Shown: positions 1 through 9,021, counted from the first letter of the stretch. The stretch: 64,000 nt of DNA from Fibrobacterota bacterium (GCA_023436205.1 JAEZKC010000026.1:62001-126000), one strand, 5' to 3'. Made by a program: numbers and translations. The notes: a model not told the origin generated them from the letters alone.

Positions 1-121
1 GGACAGTACAATTGAAAACGTAGCGCAGAACACCCATTCTTGTTTTTCGATTGTCGAGGGGTGATCGAGAGAATAACAGCAGATCTACCCTACTAAGCAA
101 ATAACCCCCCTCATAATAAAA

Positions 122-160
122 AAAAGAGCTGCAGTGTTAGCAATAACGCTGCAGCTCTTT
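122..160 (-). terminator. Rho-independent terminator of the pdh-lpd operon
   Basis: Perfect 12-bp arms AAAGAGCTGCAG (123-134) and CTGCAGCTCTTT (149-160). The stem extends through GTTA/TAAC to a GCAA tetraloop. Read on the minus strand, it is followed by a run of T. It lies just past the lpd stop codon. Confidence 0.9.
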
Positions 161-181
161 ATAATGATCAACCATCATAAA

Positions 182-1573
182 TTAGATATGGATAGCCCAG
201 CCCTCCACAGCCCGAGCCCCCTCCATAACCACTTCAGACAAAGTGGGGTGAGCATGAATCATGGTGGCAATATCCTCGGGAAGAAGCTCTGAGGAACGCG
301 CTAGCAGAAACTCGTGGATCAGTTCAGTTGCTCCGGCTCCTACAATATGCGCACCCAGTATCTCTCTGGTGTCGGGATTTACAAGCACTTTTGCCATGCC
401 ATCGGCTTCTTCAATGGCAACTGCTTTACCAACACCACGGTAGGGAAATGTCGCTTTCTGGAATTTGACACCCTTAGCCACAGCCTGCTCTTCGGTCAGG
501 CCAAATGAGGCTATCTGGGGTTCACAGTAAACCGCCCCGGGCACAGCCATCAGATCAAGCCTGGGCGCTCTGGGCGGATGCCCGGCAATGTGCTCAACCG
601 CAATCTCCCCCTCTTTGGATGCCACATGCGCCAGAAGCGGCGTGGCAACCACATCACCGATGGCATATATAGACTTTACACTTGTCTGACCATAATCCTC
701 CACCGGTATAAAGCCCTTGACAGTAGTAATCCCCAGAGCTTCAAGACCAATGTTTTCGGTATTGGGAACTCTACCGGTGACCACCAGCACTTTATCAACA
801 GTTAAGGTACTCTGAGCCCCGTCGCCCCCCTGCAGAGTCACCTCAGCTCTTGAATCATTTTTCTTCAAAGACAGCGCTTTTGTGGAGGTATAAATTTTTA
901 TTCCCCGCTTGAGGAAAGCTCTCCTTAATACGGTAGTGACTTCGGCATCTTCAGTAGGAAGAATACGGTCCATCATTTCAACAAGATGAACCTCACTTCC
1001 AAAACCATTAAGGATATGGGCAAACTCGGCACCGATTGCTCCAGCTCCCAGGATAAGCACCTTGCCGGGTACTTTCTTGAGCATAAGCGCTCCATCGGAT
1101 GAAAGTACTGTCTGCTCGTCAAACTCAAAGCCGGGTATCTGCCGCGGGCGGGAACCGGTGGCCACGATGATGCTGCCCGCACTCACCTTGCGGCTGCCGT
1201 CGATGGTCACCTCGTGATCTGAACTGAGAACCGCGGTACCGGTTATCACCTCGATGTTATTTTTCTTAAAGAGATAAGCCACCCCGCGGGATAAGGTATC
1301 GGCCGCCTTTCGGGAAGCATTGAACACCTGCTCATAATCAAACCCGGACTGGTCGATTTTGAGCCCCATGGATTCCAGTTTGGACTGGCTGCGGAAAATT
1401 TCGGACTGGTGGATCAGTGACTTTGACGGAATACAACCAATATTAAGGCAAACTCCGCCAATTTTCCCCTTTTCGACAACCGCCACCTTGAGTTTAAGTT
1501 GAGCGGCCCTGATTGCCGCAACATAACCTCCGGGGCCTGAACCGATAATAACCACATCGTAATCGTATGCCAT
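182..1573 (-). CDS. lpdA: dihydrolipoyl dehydrogenase (E3)
   Basis: FAD enzyme that reoxidises the dihydrolipoyl groups of the pyruvate dehydrogenase complex with NAD+. The N-terminal FAD-binding stretch IIGSGPGGYVAAIRAAQ, the redox disulfide motif GGVCLNIGCIPSK, the central NAD-binding GAGAIGAEFAHIL and the C-terminal HAHPTLSE active-site base motif are all present. Length is normal for the family. I chose the ATG at 1573 (protein begins MAYDYD) because a GAGG ribosome site lies five bases upstream; a start 30 bases further out would add a non-homologous leader. It is the last gene of the pdh operon, about 140 bp after pdhC, and is followed by a terminator. Confidence 0.95.
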   Translation of the reverse strand: MAYDYDVVIIGSGPGGYVAAIRAAQLKLKVAVVEKGKIGGVCLNIGCIPSKSLIHQSEIFRSQSKLESMGLKIDQSGFDYEQVFNASRKAADTLSRGVAYLFKKNNIEVITGTAVLSSDHEVTIDGSRKVSAGSIIVATGSRPRQIPGFEFDEQTVLSSDGALMLKKVPGKVLILGAGAIGAEFAHILNGFGSEVHLVEMMDRILPTEDAEVTTVLRRAFLKRGIKIYTSTKALSLKKNDSRAEVTLQGGDGAQSTLTVDKVLVVTGRVPNTENIGLEALGITTVKGFIPVEDYGQTSVKSIYAIGDVVATPLLAHVASKEGEIAVEHIAGHPPRAPRLDLMAVPGAVYCEPQIASFGLTEEQAVAKGVKFQKATFPYRGVGKAVAIEEADGMAKVLVNPDTREILGAHIVGAGATELIHEFLLARSSELLPEDIATMIHAHPTLSEVVMEGARAVEGWAIHI

Positions 1574-1715
1574 CGTAGCCTCGTTTAAAAAAGTCAGACA
1601 CAAACATTCAAAGCATCTCTGCCAGAACCATTTTCAGCAAACTTTTAAATTAATTCCGCTCAGCCGGATATAAAACAGAAAACTATTCCTGTCTGAATAT
1701 CAGGCCATAAACCCT

Positions 1716-2954
1716 TCAATACAAGGCATTAATCGGGTCCTCCAGCATATTTTTCAGCTCCCGGGCAAACTCCGCAGCCTGCGCGCCATCGATCACCCGA
1801 TGATCACAAGACACTGTAAAAATCATACTGGACTGAACAACAATGTTGCCATCCTTGGAAACAACCGGCTCCTTGAAAATTTCTCCGACTGCCAAAATTG
1901 CGGAAGCCGGTGGATTTATAATGGCAGTGAACTGCCGGACACCCCAGGCTCCAAGATTACTTATAGTGAAAGAGGCGTTTGTGTACTCCTCCATTTTCAG
2001 TTTGCCGTTTTTGGCTTTTTCTATGAGCGCTGAAAGTTCATCATCAATTTGTACAATACCCTTGTTCCCGCAATCCCTAACAACGGGAGTTATAAGCCCC
2101 TCCTTAACCGCAACAGCCAACCCTATATCGGCATGAACTAATCTTTTAATGGAATCCCCCTGCCAGGAAGAGTTCACAGCCGGATGTCGCTTCAACGCTT
2201 CTGCCGCAAACTTAATCAGAAAAGCATTGAAAGAGACCTTTTTATCCTTGCGACTGTTAAGCTCCTTGCGAGCCTGAATCAGCGAATCCATATTCACCGA
2301 AACGGAAAGGTAAAAATGTGGTATTGAAGACATGGATTCGGTCATACGCTGGGCAATCACCCTGCGTCGCTCAGACAGAGGAACTGTTTCCCCGCCTTCG
2401 GCAGATGGCACCACCTGCTTTTGCTCTGAATAGTGTTCCACATCATCTTTTATCACTCTGCCGCCCGGACCGGTACCCTCAATGGAGCGAATGTCCACCC
2501 CCAGCTTTCGCGCCAGTTCCCTGGCCAGTGGCGAAGCTTTCACCCCCTCCGGAGGACGCCCTACCCCTTCAGCCACTGTCACCTGCGCCTGTGGAGCCGC
2601 TTCAGGTTTTGACCTTACCGGCGATTCCATCTCCGCCCGCTTCTTCGCCTCACCTTTCTCGGCAGCAGTTGGTTTTTTTGCCTCCGGCTCGCTCACCAAA
2701 GCAGAGATATCCTCTCCCGGGGCACCTGCGATACCGATGGTCTCACCCACCTTGACCCTTGCACCCTCGCCGGCCAGAACTTTCAGCAGTGTGCCTTCAT
2801 TTACAGATTCATAATCCATCGTGGCCTTGTCGGTTTCCACTTCACAAAGCACATCCCCGCTGGAAATGGAATCTCCCTCTTTCTTTATCCATTTGGCAAT
2901 GGTGCCCGCCTCCATAGTAGGCGACAACGCAAGCATTACAATTTTTTCGGCCAT
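1716..2954 (-). CDS. pdhC: dihydrolipoamide acetyltransferase, E2 of pyruvate dehydrogenase
   Basis: Core acetyltransferase that moves the acetyl group from E1 to CoA through a swinging lipoyl arm. One N-terminal lipoyl domain (residues about 1-80) carries the lipoylated lysine in ETDKATMD. A Pro/Ala/Glu-rich linker follows, then the E3-binding domain (about 140-175; SPLARELARKLGVD, GTGPGGRV) and the catalytic domain ending with the HRVIDG motif (His and Asp of the CAT-like active site). At 412 residues it is a standard single-lipoyl E2. It starts 11 bp after pdhB, so it is almost certainly cotranscribed. Confidence 0.95.
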   Translation of the reverse strand: MAEKIVMLALSPTMEAGTIAKWIKKEGDSISSGDVLCEVETDKATMDYESVNEGTLLKVLAGEGARVKVGETIGIAGAPGEDISALVSEPEAKKPTAAEKGEAKKRAEMESPVRSKPEAAPQAQVTVAEGVGRPPEGVKASPLARELARKLGVDIRSIEGTGPGGRVIKDDVEHYSEQKQVVPSAEGGETVPLSERRRVIAQRMTESMSSIPHFYLSVSVNMDSLIQARKELNSRKDKKVSFNAFLIKFAAEALKRHPAVNSSWQGDSIKRLVHADIGLAVAVKEGLITPVVRDCGNKGIVQIDDELSALIEKAKNGKLKMEEYTNASFTISNLGAWGVRQFTAIINPPASAILAVGEIFKEPVVSKDGNIVVQSSMIFTVSCDHRVIDGAQAAEFARELKNMLEDPINALY

Positions 2955-2965
2955 TTCAGAGACTC

Positions 2966-3946
2966 CTATTCTCGATATGTAACCCGGTTTACCGCACTGA
3001 TCACCTTCTTCACCGAAGGCTGAGCGGCAAGCTCCAGAGAATGGTTGTAGGGCATGGGCACATCTTCGGATGACACCAGCTCAACCGGAGCATCAAGATA
3101 GTCGAAACAGTTTCTGGAAACCAGATACCCCACATGACTTCCCACACTGGCGAAAGGCCAGGCTTCATCTACCACTACACAACGATTGGTGCGACGAACT
3201 GATTCATAAATGGTAGTTTCGTCAAGAGGTCTTAAACTGCGCAAGTCAACAACTTCAGCCTCCACTCCATTTTTGGCCAGCTCATTAGCAGCCTCCATAA
3301 CTATACGCAAAGGTTTTGAATAGGTGATAATGGTTACATCCTTACCGCTGCGCTTGATATCGGCAGACCCGAACGGGATCAGATATTCACCTTCGGGAAC
3401 TTCGCCCTTCCAGGCGTACATAAGCTCCCCTTCCAGGAAGATGACCGGATTATCATCGCGGATCGCAGTTTTAAGCATGCCCTTGGCATCTGCAGGAGTG
3501 CCGGGTGCCATGACCTTTAGACCAGGGCAATGACAATAGATAGACTGCAACGCCTGAGAATGCTGCGAACTCAGGAATTCAGCAGGACCGTTGGGCCCGC
3601 GAAAGACCATGGGCACCGTGAACTGCCCCCCAGACATATAGCGCATTTTGGCTGCATTATTGTATACCTGGTCAATTGCCTGAAGCGAAAAATTGAAGGT
3701 CATCCACTCCACAATTGGCCTTAAGCCTGCCATGGCCGCCCCTACCGCAATACCGGTAAAACCCTCCTCGGATATGGGAGTGTCAATAACCCGTGATGCC
3801 CCGTATTTATCAAGCAACCCCTGACTTACTTTGTAAGCCCCCTGATATTGAGCCACCTCTTCACCTATCAGTATTACCGAATCATCCCGGGCCATCTCCT
3901 CGTCAATAGCCTGCCTGAGTGCATCTCTGAATGTAATCACTGACAT
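2966..3946 (-). CDS. pdhB: pyruvate dehydrogenase E1 component, beta subunit
   Basis: Beta subunit of the thiamine-diphosphate-dependent E1 heterotetramer. The transketolase pyrimidine-binding domain is at the N-terminus (ALRQAIDEEMARD, IGEEVAQYQGAYKVSQGL, DTPISEEGFTGIAVGAA) and the C-terminal transketolase domain carries VVDLRSLRPLD. The start is taken as the ATG at 3946 (MSVITF), preceded by GGAG at six bases; a GTG 27 bases upstream has no ribosome site at a useful distance. It lies between pdhA and pdhC, as in Gram-positive and many environmental alpha-beta type PDH operons. Confidence 0.94.
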   Translation of the reverse strand: MSVITFRDALRQAIDEEMARDDSVILIGEEVAQYQGAYKVSQGLLDKYGASRVIDTPISEEGFTGIAVGAAMAGLRPIVEWMTFNFSLQAIDQVYNNAAKMRYMSGGQFTVPMVFRGPNGPAEFLSSQHSQALQSIYCHCPGLKVMAPGTPADAKGMLKTAIRDDNPVIFLEGELMYAWKGEVPEGEYLIPFGSADIKRSGKDVTIITYSKPLRIVMEAANELAKNGVEAEVVDLRSLRPLDETTIYESVRRTNRCVVVDEAWPFASVGSHVGYLVSRNCFDYLDAPVELVSSEDVPMPYNHSLELAAQPSVKKVISAVNRVTYRE

Positions 3947-4005
3947 ATTAAGCTCCGATCCATTAGCTTTCACCTCGCGGCAGCGAGCCGCCGAAATTAT
4001 ATGTT

Positions 4006-4986
4006 CTATGCCAAAACGTCTTCATAAAGAGCATTTATTGGTGGTTCGCTGCTTTTTTCTGCAAACTCCACCGCCCCCTGAACTATTTCCTTAATTTCAC
4101 CATCTAATTTGAGAAATTCCTCCTCACTTATCTGCCCGTCTCTCACCATGCGAGCTTTAAGCAGAAGAACCGGATCCTGCTCCCGATAAGCGTCAAGCTC
4201 TTCTCTAGTACGATATCTGGCCGGATCACTCATGGAGTGGCCCTTGTAACGGTAGGTCTTCAGTTCAAGAAAAGCAGGTACACTCTCAGACCTTACCTTT
4301 TGCACCATTTCACTTATTGTATCGTATACATCAAGAACATCCATGCCATTGGCACTGCGCCCTTCGATATCATATGAAGCTCCCATGACTGAAAACTCGG
4401 TGACAGAACTCACTCTGCGGAAATCGGTACCCATACCGTACTGATTATTTTCGCAGATATAAAGCACTGGGAGACCCCAGATTTTGGCCATGTTGAGCGC
4501 CTCGTGGAAAGAGCCCTGATGAATAGCTCCATCACCAAAGTAGCAGAGCACAACCCCGCCCTCCTTGCGATACTTGACTTTCATCGCTACACCGGCCGCA
4601 AGAGGTATATGAGCACCCACGATACCGTTGCCCCCGAAAAAATGCTTCTCCACATCGAAAAAATGCATGGAACCGCCCTTACCTCGGGAACAGCCGGTTT
4701 CTTTCCCGTAAAGTTCCGCCATGAGGGCATTGGGTTCCATTCCACAGGCAAGGGCAGTACCATGATCGCGATAGGCGGTAAGTACATAGTCTTTCTTCAG
4801 ATCGAGCACTGATACAGAACCCACAGCGGCAGCCTCCTGGCCGATATACAGATGGCAAAATCCGCCGATCTTCTGAAGACCGTACATCTGAGCGCTCTTC
4901 TCCTCGAAACGGCGAATAAGCAGCATCTGCCTCAATAAGCCGACAAGGAACTTTTTGTCGTATGTCTTAACTTGGCGTGTTTCCAT
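4006..4986 (-). CDS. pdhA: pyruvate dehydrogenase E1 component, alpha subunit
   Basis: Alpha subunit of E1, which binds thiamine diphosphate and decarboxylates pyruvate. The ThDP motif is seen as GDGAIHQGSFHEALNMA with the downstream ENNQYGMGT. The regulatory-loop region YRYKGHSMSDPARYRT is intact. The ATG at 4986 (METRQ) has GGAGAG five bases upstream; the GTG at 4992 is too close to that site. It is about 325 residues, normal for this family. A gene for a flavin-barrel protein lies about 38 bp upstream in the same direction. Confidence 0.95.
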   Translation of the reverse strand: METRQVKTYDKKFLVGLLRQMLLIRRFEEKSAQMYGLQKIGGFCHLYIGQEAAAVGSVSVLDLKKDYVLTAYRDHGTALACGMEPNALMAELYGKETGCSRGKGGSMHFFDVEKHFFGGNGIVGAHIPLAAGVAMKVKYRKEGGVVLCYFGDGAIHQGSFHEALNMAKIWGLPVLYICENNQYGMGTDFRRVSSVTEFSVMGASYDIEGRSANGMDVLDVYDTISEMVQKVRSESVPAFLELKTYRYKGHSMSDPARYRTREELDAYREQDPVLLLKARMVRDGQISEEEFLKLDGEIKEIVQGAVEFAEKSSEPPINALYEDVLA

Positions 4987-5024
4987 GACCACTCTCCGAA
5001 TCTGACGTGAACCTGTTTTAATGT

Positions 5025-5462
5025 TTACATTTGTATAGTCATTCTCACCCCGTCCATGGGTGAATAATAGGTAGCCTCCTCCATGACAAGCTCAAGAACT
5101 ACCAGGTCTCCAGCAGGCACATTGGCTTTCCAGAATGCACGTAGCCTTGAAGCAAGGCACTCGAGCACTTCGGCCCGTATGGAGGGGTTATCAAGGATGT
5201 TCATGCGCCCGCGCACATTGACAATTTTATCAAGAGAGCGTGTCTGGAACATCATTTCGACACGGGGGTTGTTCAATAGTTGTTCGATTTTGGGAAAGTG
5301 AGAGGCGCTGACAGTGTATATAGCGCCGGGCCGGTCACGCAAACACCCGGGGACCACCCATCGAATGTGAGGTCTGTTTTCCCGGTCCACCGTAGCCAGT
5401 ACAGCGGTTTTAGAATCTTCTATTGTGGCTTCCAGCGCCGCCATGACATCCCGCTTATCCAT
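5025..5462 (-). CDS. pyridoxamine 5'-phosphate oxidase-like (flavin split-barrel) protein
   Basis: A 145-residue protein with the pattern of the PNPOx-like/general stress protein 26 split-barrel family: an N-terminal helix, AVLATVDRENRPHIRWV, then IYTVSASHFPKIEQLLNNPRVEMMFQ and VNVRGRMNIL. Such proteins bind FMN, F420 or heme, and the ligand cannot be read from sequence. The strong site AGGAG sits seven bases before the ATG. It is the first gene of the pdh operon, which suggests cotranscription but does not prove a role in pyruvate metabolism. Confidence 0.7.
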   Translation of the reverse strand: MDKRDVMAALEATIEDSKTAVLATVDRENRPHIRWVVPGCLRDRPGAIYTVSASHFPKIEQLLNNPRVEMMFQTRSLDKIVNVRGRMNILDNPSIRAEVLECLASRLRAFWKANVPAGDLVVLELVMEEATYYSPMDGVRMTIQM

Positions 5463-5960
5463 AAAGCATCTCCTTCCGGCAGTTTTTGCTCATTTTTACC
5501 GTTTTAACGGCTGTCCCGGAGGAGAGAAAAACAGCAACTTTGGTGCCATTGAGAGTAGAGGATGTATGAGGGGGAGAATTGTATTGGTGGACAGTGGTGT
5601 ATGAAAAGGGTCAAAGATACGGCAGTTTGTGATGAATAGAAAAGTAGCCTCAAAAGGCAACCGGATGCAACACCTATGCTTTTGACATTAATCCTCTAAT
5701 CTACTTCAGCTGTCTAACAATCCTACACTATTCTTATCTTTTGGTATAAAATTTTCTTTTGATGTATATTTTTTTATATTGGTTTTAATAAGCGCAAGGT
5801 TTGTATTAAATATGGATCAGAGGGGCCAACCAAGCCATGAGGCTGAAGCAAATTCAACTGGTGCAGGTACCTTATAGCAAAAGCCCTGGCAGCCAACGCC
5901 ATAATTAACATGGCGAAGAAGAACAAAGCTTTAAATAAAACATAGTCTAAGGATGACAGT
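5463..5960. other. intergenic region, mostly AT-rich
   Basis: About 500 bp separate the divergent pdh operon and the toxin-antitoxin pair. Both promoters must lie here, but I see no convincing -35/-10 pair. The stretch 5740-5810 is very AT-rich (TATAAA- and TATATT-like boxes), and 5498-5509 holds a small CCGTTTTAACGG palindrome. No coding potential was recognised. Confidence 0.6.
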
Positions 5961-6182
5961 ATGACACCGAATTACCCGCAAATGGTAGCCGAAACGGTTT
6001 CGGAATTACCAGTGGCAAAACAGGCTGAAGTCTACCATTTTGCAAAATTCATGAAAAATGAATCAAAAATCAAAAATACCCGGAAGTCACCAAAAGGCGG
6101 CTCTGTTTTTGATTTGTTCGGTACCGCTAAAAGCAAAGTGACCGATGGAGCAGCAAACCATGACAAGTACCTTTATGAATAG
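5961..6182 (+). CDS. DUF2281-type antitoxin of a VapBC-like pair
   Basis: Small protein (73 residues) with the typical two-part layout of DUF2281 antitoxins: an N-terminal helical segment with LPVAKQAEVYHFAKFMK, a basic linker, and a short C-terminal peptide ending DKYLYE that would wrap the toxin. AAGGA lies seven bases before the ATG. Its 3' end overlaps the start of the PIN toxin gene, the usual translational coupling of toxin-antitoxin operons. Autoregulation by the complex is the family norm and is not shown here. Confidence 0.75.
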   Translation: MTPNYPQMVAETVSELPVAKQAEVYHFAKFMKNESKIKNTRKSPKGGSVFDLFGTAKSKVTDGAANHDKYLYE

Positions 6183-6588
6183 AGCCGTTTTCATTGATAC
6201 AGGGGCGTGGTTTGCGGGGATTGCTAAAAATGACCAGTTTCATGACCGGGCAATGATGCATCGAAACAAACTGCTTAAGGAGAATGTCCGGTTTATTACA
6301 ACTAACCTGGTTATTAACGAAAGCACAATGTTGCTCGAAAGGAAAGTGTCAAAGAAGGAAGCCATCAAATTTCTGAAAGCAATAATCAAAGATCCTCTCA
6401 TCGAAATTGTTCATATAGATGAAGATACGGAACATGAAGGCTATGTGCTTTATCAGAAATACAGAGATCAGGATTTCTCAATTACCGATTGCATCTCATT
6501 TGTAGTCATGAAACAATATCAGATTACGCGTAGTTTCACCTTCGACCGCCACTTCACTGCAATGAGTTTTGATATAGAGCCGCTTTGA
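6160..6588 (+). CDS. PIN-domain toxin (VapC-like ribonuclease)
   Basis: PIN-domain nuclease with all four expected acidic positions: Asp in FIDTGAWFAG, Glu in NLVINESTML, Asp in FSITDCISF and a late Asp in FTFDRHF. PIN toxins cut tRNA or other RNA when released from their antitoxin; the target cannot be predicted. Three in-frame ATGs exist (6145, 6160, 6175). I prefer 6160, which has GGAG nine bases upstream; 6175 would start inside the antitoxin stop region without a ribosome site. It belongs to an AT-rich accessory stretch. Confidence 0.8.
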   Translation: MTSTFMNRAVFIDTGAWFAGIAKNDQFHDRAMMHRNKLLKENVRFITTNLVINESTMLLERKVSKKEAIKFLKAIIKDPLIEIVHIDEDTEHEGYVLYQKYRDQDFSITDCISFVVMKQYQITRSFTFDRHFTAMSFDIEPL

Positions 6589-6803
6589 TAAGTGAACTAA
6601 AGTCTAGCAAAATTTCACCACTTCTCAGCCCAATCATTAAACAAATACTCTTTCCACAAAACTTTTCAAACCCTTTCTGAATGATTCTTGTTAACAATTG
6701 AGACTGCTCCTGTAATGAAAAACGTAATACAAACAATAGATGATCCCAAAAAGAATTCTATTCATAATTTACCTAGGACAGAAGTCTGCCAAACAAATCA
6801 CAG

Positions 6804-7148
6804 TTATGGGCAGGAATATGATTCAATTGATTTGATATCTTTGCCTTTCAATGGAAAAGTGCCGATAACCAAAGTGACACATTGAAAACCACTTCCATTT
6901 TCTATCCTGTAATTGACCTTAGTAAGCGAGAGATTCATATACAGATATTCTCTTAAACTGTCCACCTTAATATTTTCCTTTTTTATACCATACTGTTCGG
7001 ACAGCAACTGCCTGCCCCATTCAACCTTTTTCATAGAGTAGCTATGAACAACCATGAATAAAATCCCCAAAATCAGGAAAATCAAAATGAAGATGTTTAA
7101 TATCTGTACGGCTTTTACTTTTGTTAGACAATCGAAAATAGGCTTCAT
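6804..7148 (-). CDS. hypothetical single-pass membrane protein
   Basis: A 114-residue product not recognised from any family. A hydrophobic segment at about residues 14-36 (ILNIFILIFLILGILFMVV) is followed by a polar domain of about 75 residues, YSMKKVEWGRQL onward, probably extracytoplasmic. There is no clear ribosome site before the ATG, and base composition is AT-rich like the rest of this island, so it may be a cargo gene or a remnant. Confidence 0.4.
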   Translation of the reverse strand: MKPIFDCLTKVKAVQILNIFILIFLILGILFMVVHSYSMKKVEWGRQLLSEQYGIKKENIKVDSLREYLYMNLSLTKVNYRIENGSGFQCVTLVIGTFPLKGKDIKSIESYSCP

Positions 7149-7326
7149 TTTTTCAGGCTTTGGGGCTAACAGGTTACGGAATTGTACGAAAAACGGTTAC
7201 TTTCCCAATTCCCATCTATGGTAAAACGAGAACCTGCTTTTTCCTGCAAAATATTAGCTTTCCCACCCGTCTATGAAGGCTAATTTGCTTCAAAATAGTA
7301 TTCGCCCCCCCGGGCCTTGGGGTTTG

Positions 7327-7397
7327 CATAATGTTAATTATACGATGCCGCTAATCTTTTATGCCCGCCTGCCCGGCGTTGTATAATTAACATTATG
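7327..7397. repeat. 17-bp perfect inverted repeat with extended hairpin
   Basis: Left arm CATAATGTTAATTATAC (7327-7343) is the exact reverse complement of the right arm GTATAATTAACATTATG (7381-7397). Seven more pairs, two of them wobble, extend the stem inward (7344-7350 with 7374-7380). A 71-bp dyad of this kind resembles integron attC sites in size and folding, but I do not see canonical RYYYAAC/GTTRRRY boxes at its outer ends. Confidence 0.75.
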
Positions 7398-7649
7398 TAA
7401 AAGCGAGGGTTCTTCGGTATTACCCGAAGCGGCCCAGAGCGCACGGGCTACCTTGTTTGTTGAGGAGCTGCCGCACCGCAGTTTTCTTGTCCGGAAGCCT
7501 GTGTGAAAAGGGCCCCCCCTAGCATAAGGGGAAAAGGTGCACGTTTAAGAAAAAGACAGAAGAGACTTGTGGTAGTCTGCGCTGGGTCCGAGCGCGCAAT
7601 GAGATTTTATTCACTCCGTAGCCGTTGGGGCATATATGGTAGCGCCCAT

Positions 7650-7705
7650 CGCACAATGCAACGCAGGGCGTAAATGAAGACACTTCGCCCGTGCGCGGCA
7701 TTGCG
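7650..7705. repeat. imperfect long hairpin
   Basis: The arm 7650-7670 (CGCA-AATGC-CGCA-GGGCG with an extra C and an AA internal mismatch) pairs with 7686-7705 (CGCCC-TGCG-GCATTGCG with an extra G and a CG mismatch). The bulged, interrupted stem is visible by eye. It is not followed by a T-run, so it is not a simple terminator. Confidence 0.55.
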
Positions 7706-7785
7706 CGAAAGACGAGGAATAGTATTATTATTAATCAATAAAAAATCATTCACATTATCACACATATGAGAAGATCTGAAAAATC

Positions 7786-8343
7786 CTATGATTGTATTCT
7801 CAAAAACTTTTCTACAGGTTTTATCCAAATGTGTGGTCGTAAAGCCTGGGGATGATCTCCACTCCATATAAATTTAATTTGTCCTGTTTGTAATTCATGC
7901 TTTAGAGATATAAAATATTCCGAAGCATCTTCTCTGTTTAATCCCTCTGAAATGAGAAACCTAATTATTTGTCGTTCTAAAAACTCATTCCCTTCAATTC
8001 TTACCTTTAATTTATTCTGATACTCCAGCCAGTCGTCCTTGAAAAATTTTAATCTACAGTCGGCAGGGCTTATGCAGTTATCAACTGGTTTTTCAGAAAG
8101 CCAATATTGCTGTTTTTTGATTGGCTCCATACTAAAAGAATCTACTATGTAAATATTATTATTAGAATGAACCGAGTAACTGACAATTAAAGAGGATTTG
8201 GCGGTTCTTCCTTTTACATCAACAATCAATGTTGATTCAGATTGAGTATCGAGCCATGGTCCCTGGACTTGTAGGTGAACTAATCTTGATTCTGTATGGC
8301 AATGGAAAAGAATCGTAAACAGAATAAGACAATACTTTAACAT
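7786..8343 (-). CDS. candidate immunity protein for the Rhs-linked effector
   Basis: Exported protein of unknown family. The ATG at 8343 begins MLKYCLILFTILFHCHTES, a signal peptide-like segment, possibly with a lipobox-like Cys. The remaining part of about 165 residues is polar with mixed alpha/beta character and no motif I recognise. It starts four bases after the stop of the Rhs tip, the standard place for the cognate immunity gene. A periplasmic location would suit protection against a peptidoglycan-cutting NlpC/P60 effector. The immunity role is inferred from position and topology only. Confidence 0.5.
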   Translation of the reverse strand: MLKYCLILFTILFHCHTESRLVHLQVQGPWLDTQSESTLIVDVKGRTAKSSLIVSYSVHSNNNIYIVDSFSMEPIKKQQYWLSEKPVDNCISPADCRLKFFKDDWLEYQNKLKVRIEGNEFLERQIIRFLISEGLNREDASEYFISLKHELQTGQIKFIWSGDHPQALRPHIWIKPVEKFLRIQS

Positions 8344-8347
8344 GGTA

Positions 8348-8935
8348 TCATTCAGTAATTTGCTGTTCAATTTTAGGGCTCACATATTTATACCGGAATG
8401 AATGCACCTGCGGTGCCCAATAACCAGAACCATCCATATTTATTGCTTCTGTCACAGGGCCATTTTTTGTACCTGAATGCGTGAAGAGAATCTGATCCTC
8501 TGTAATATCGGTAACAACACCAACATGGGTATAGTATTTCCCAAAGAATACTAGATCACCTCGACGAGGGAAATCTTCTCTAGGCATAGTCTGCAGGAGT
8601 AACTCCTCTGTTCCTCTCCAAGCATCAGAAGAATAGGCGAAAACGTTAGGGTACACTCCAGTGATTAATCCAGAACAGTCTACCGGTTGACCAGGATTTC
8701 CCTTAGCCCCATCCTCAAAACTCCCTCCAGGGTTTTGGGTAACATATTCTTCAGCTTTTGCTAACGCAGCACTTCTTTGCTCACTTGTTTGTCTTCCATC
8801 GGGGTCAATTAGATTCACTGGATTTGCTCCAGTATAGCTATACAAATCCCAAAATTCTCTAGCCGGATCCGTACTCACCCACCTTCCCACATCCGCATCA
8901 TAGTACCTAGCACCGAAATAATAAACTCTCTCCGA
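8348..8935 (-). pseudogene. orphan Rhs C-terminal tip with NlpC/P60-like effector domain (5'-truncated)
   Basis: The reading frame opens after a TGA at 8936-8938 and encodes the end of an RHS-associated core (YYFGARYYDADVGRWVSTDP, then LYSYTGANPVNLIDPDGR), where full-length Rhs proteins are normally cleaved before the toxin. The variable tip is an NlpC/P60-like cysteine peptidase/amidase: catalytic Cys in PVDCSGLITGVYP, His in YYTHVGVVTD, and a third polar residue in LFTHSGTK. The roughly thousand-residue YD-repeat shell is missing, so this is a displaced tip, either silent or a recombination donor. A GTG at 8890 could allow translation of the tip alone. Confidence 0.75.
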
Positions 8936-9021
8936 TCACTACATAATAAAACGCTATTCCCTAATATATGATCTCCCAATTCTATACAGAAAATATTCCT
9001 CTCTAGAAAATCAATCACCCA

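Larger units (their letters stand above)
7149..7785. other. GC-rich non-coding block with several stem-loops
   Basis: No credible gene is seen on either strand. About 7300-7710 is much richer in G and C than its AT-rich flanks and holds at least four stem-loops: a 17-bp perfect dyad at 7327-7397, CTTCGG/CCGAAG at 7412-7429, GCGCT/AGCGC at 7579-7595, and a long imperfect hairpin with arms 7650-7670 and 7686-7705 (core GGGCG/CGCCC). GC-rich structure in AT-rich surroundings fits a structured RNA or recombination sites, but I cannot assign a family. Confidence 0.5.

Noticed and set aside
7327..7397. Calling the 17-bp dyad an integron attC site outright
   Set aside because: The outer boxes do not match RYYYAAC/GTTRRRY and there is no integrase gene in view. 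Kept only as a possibility.
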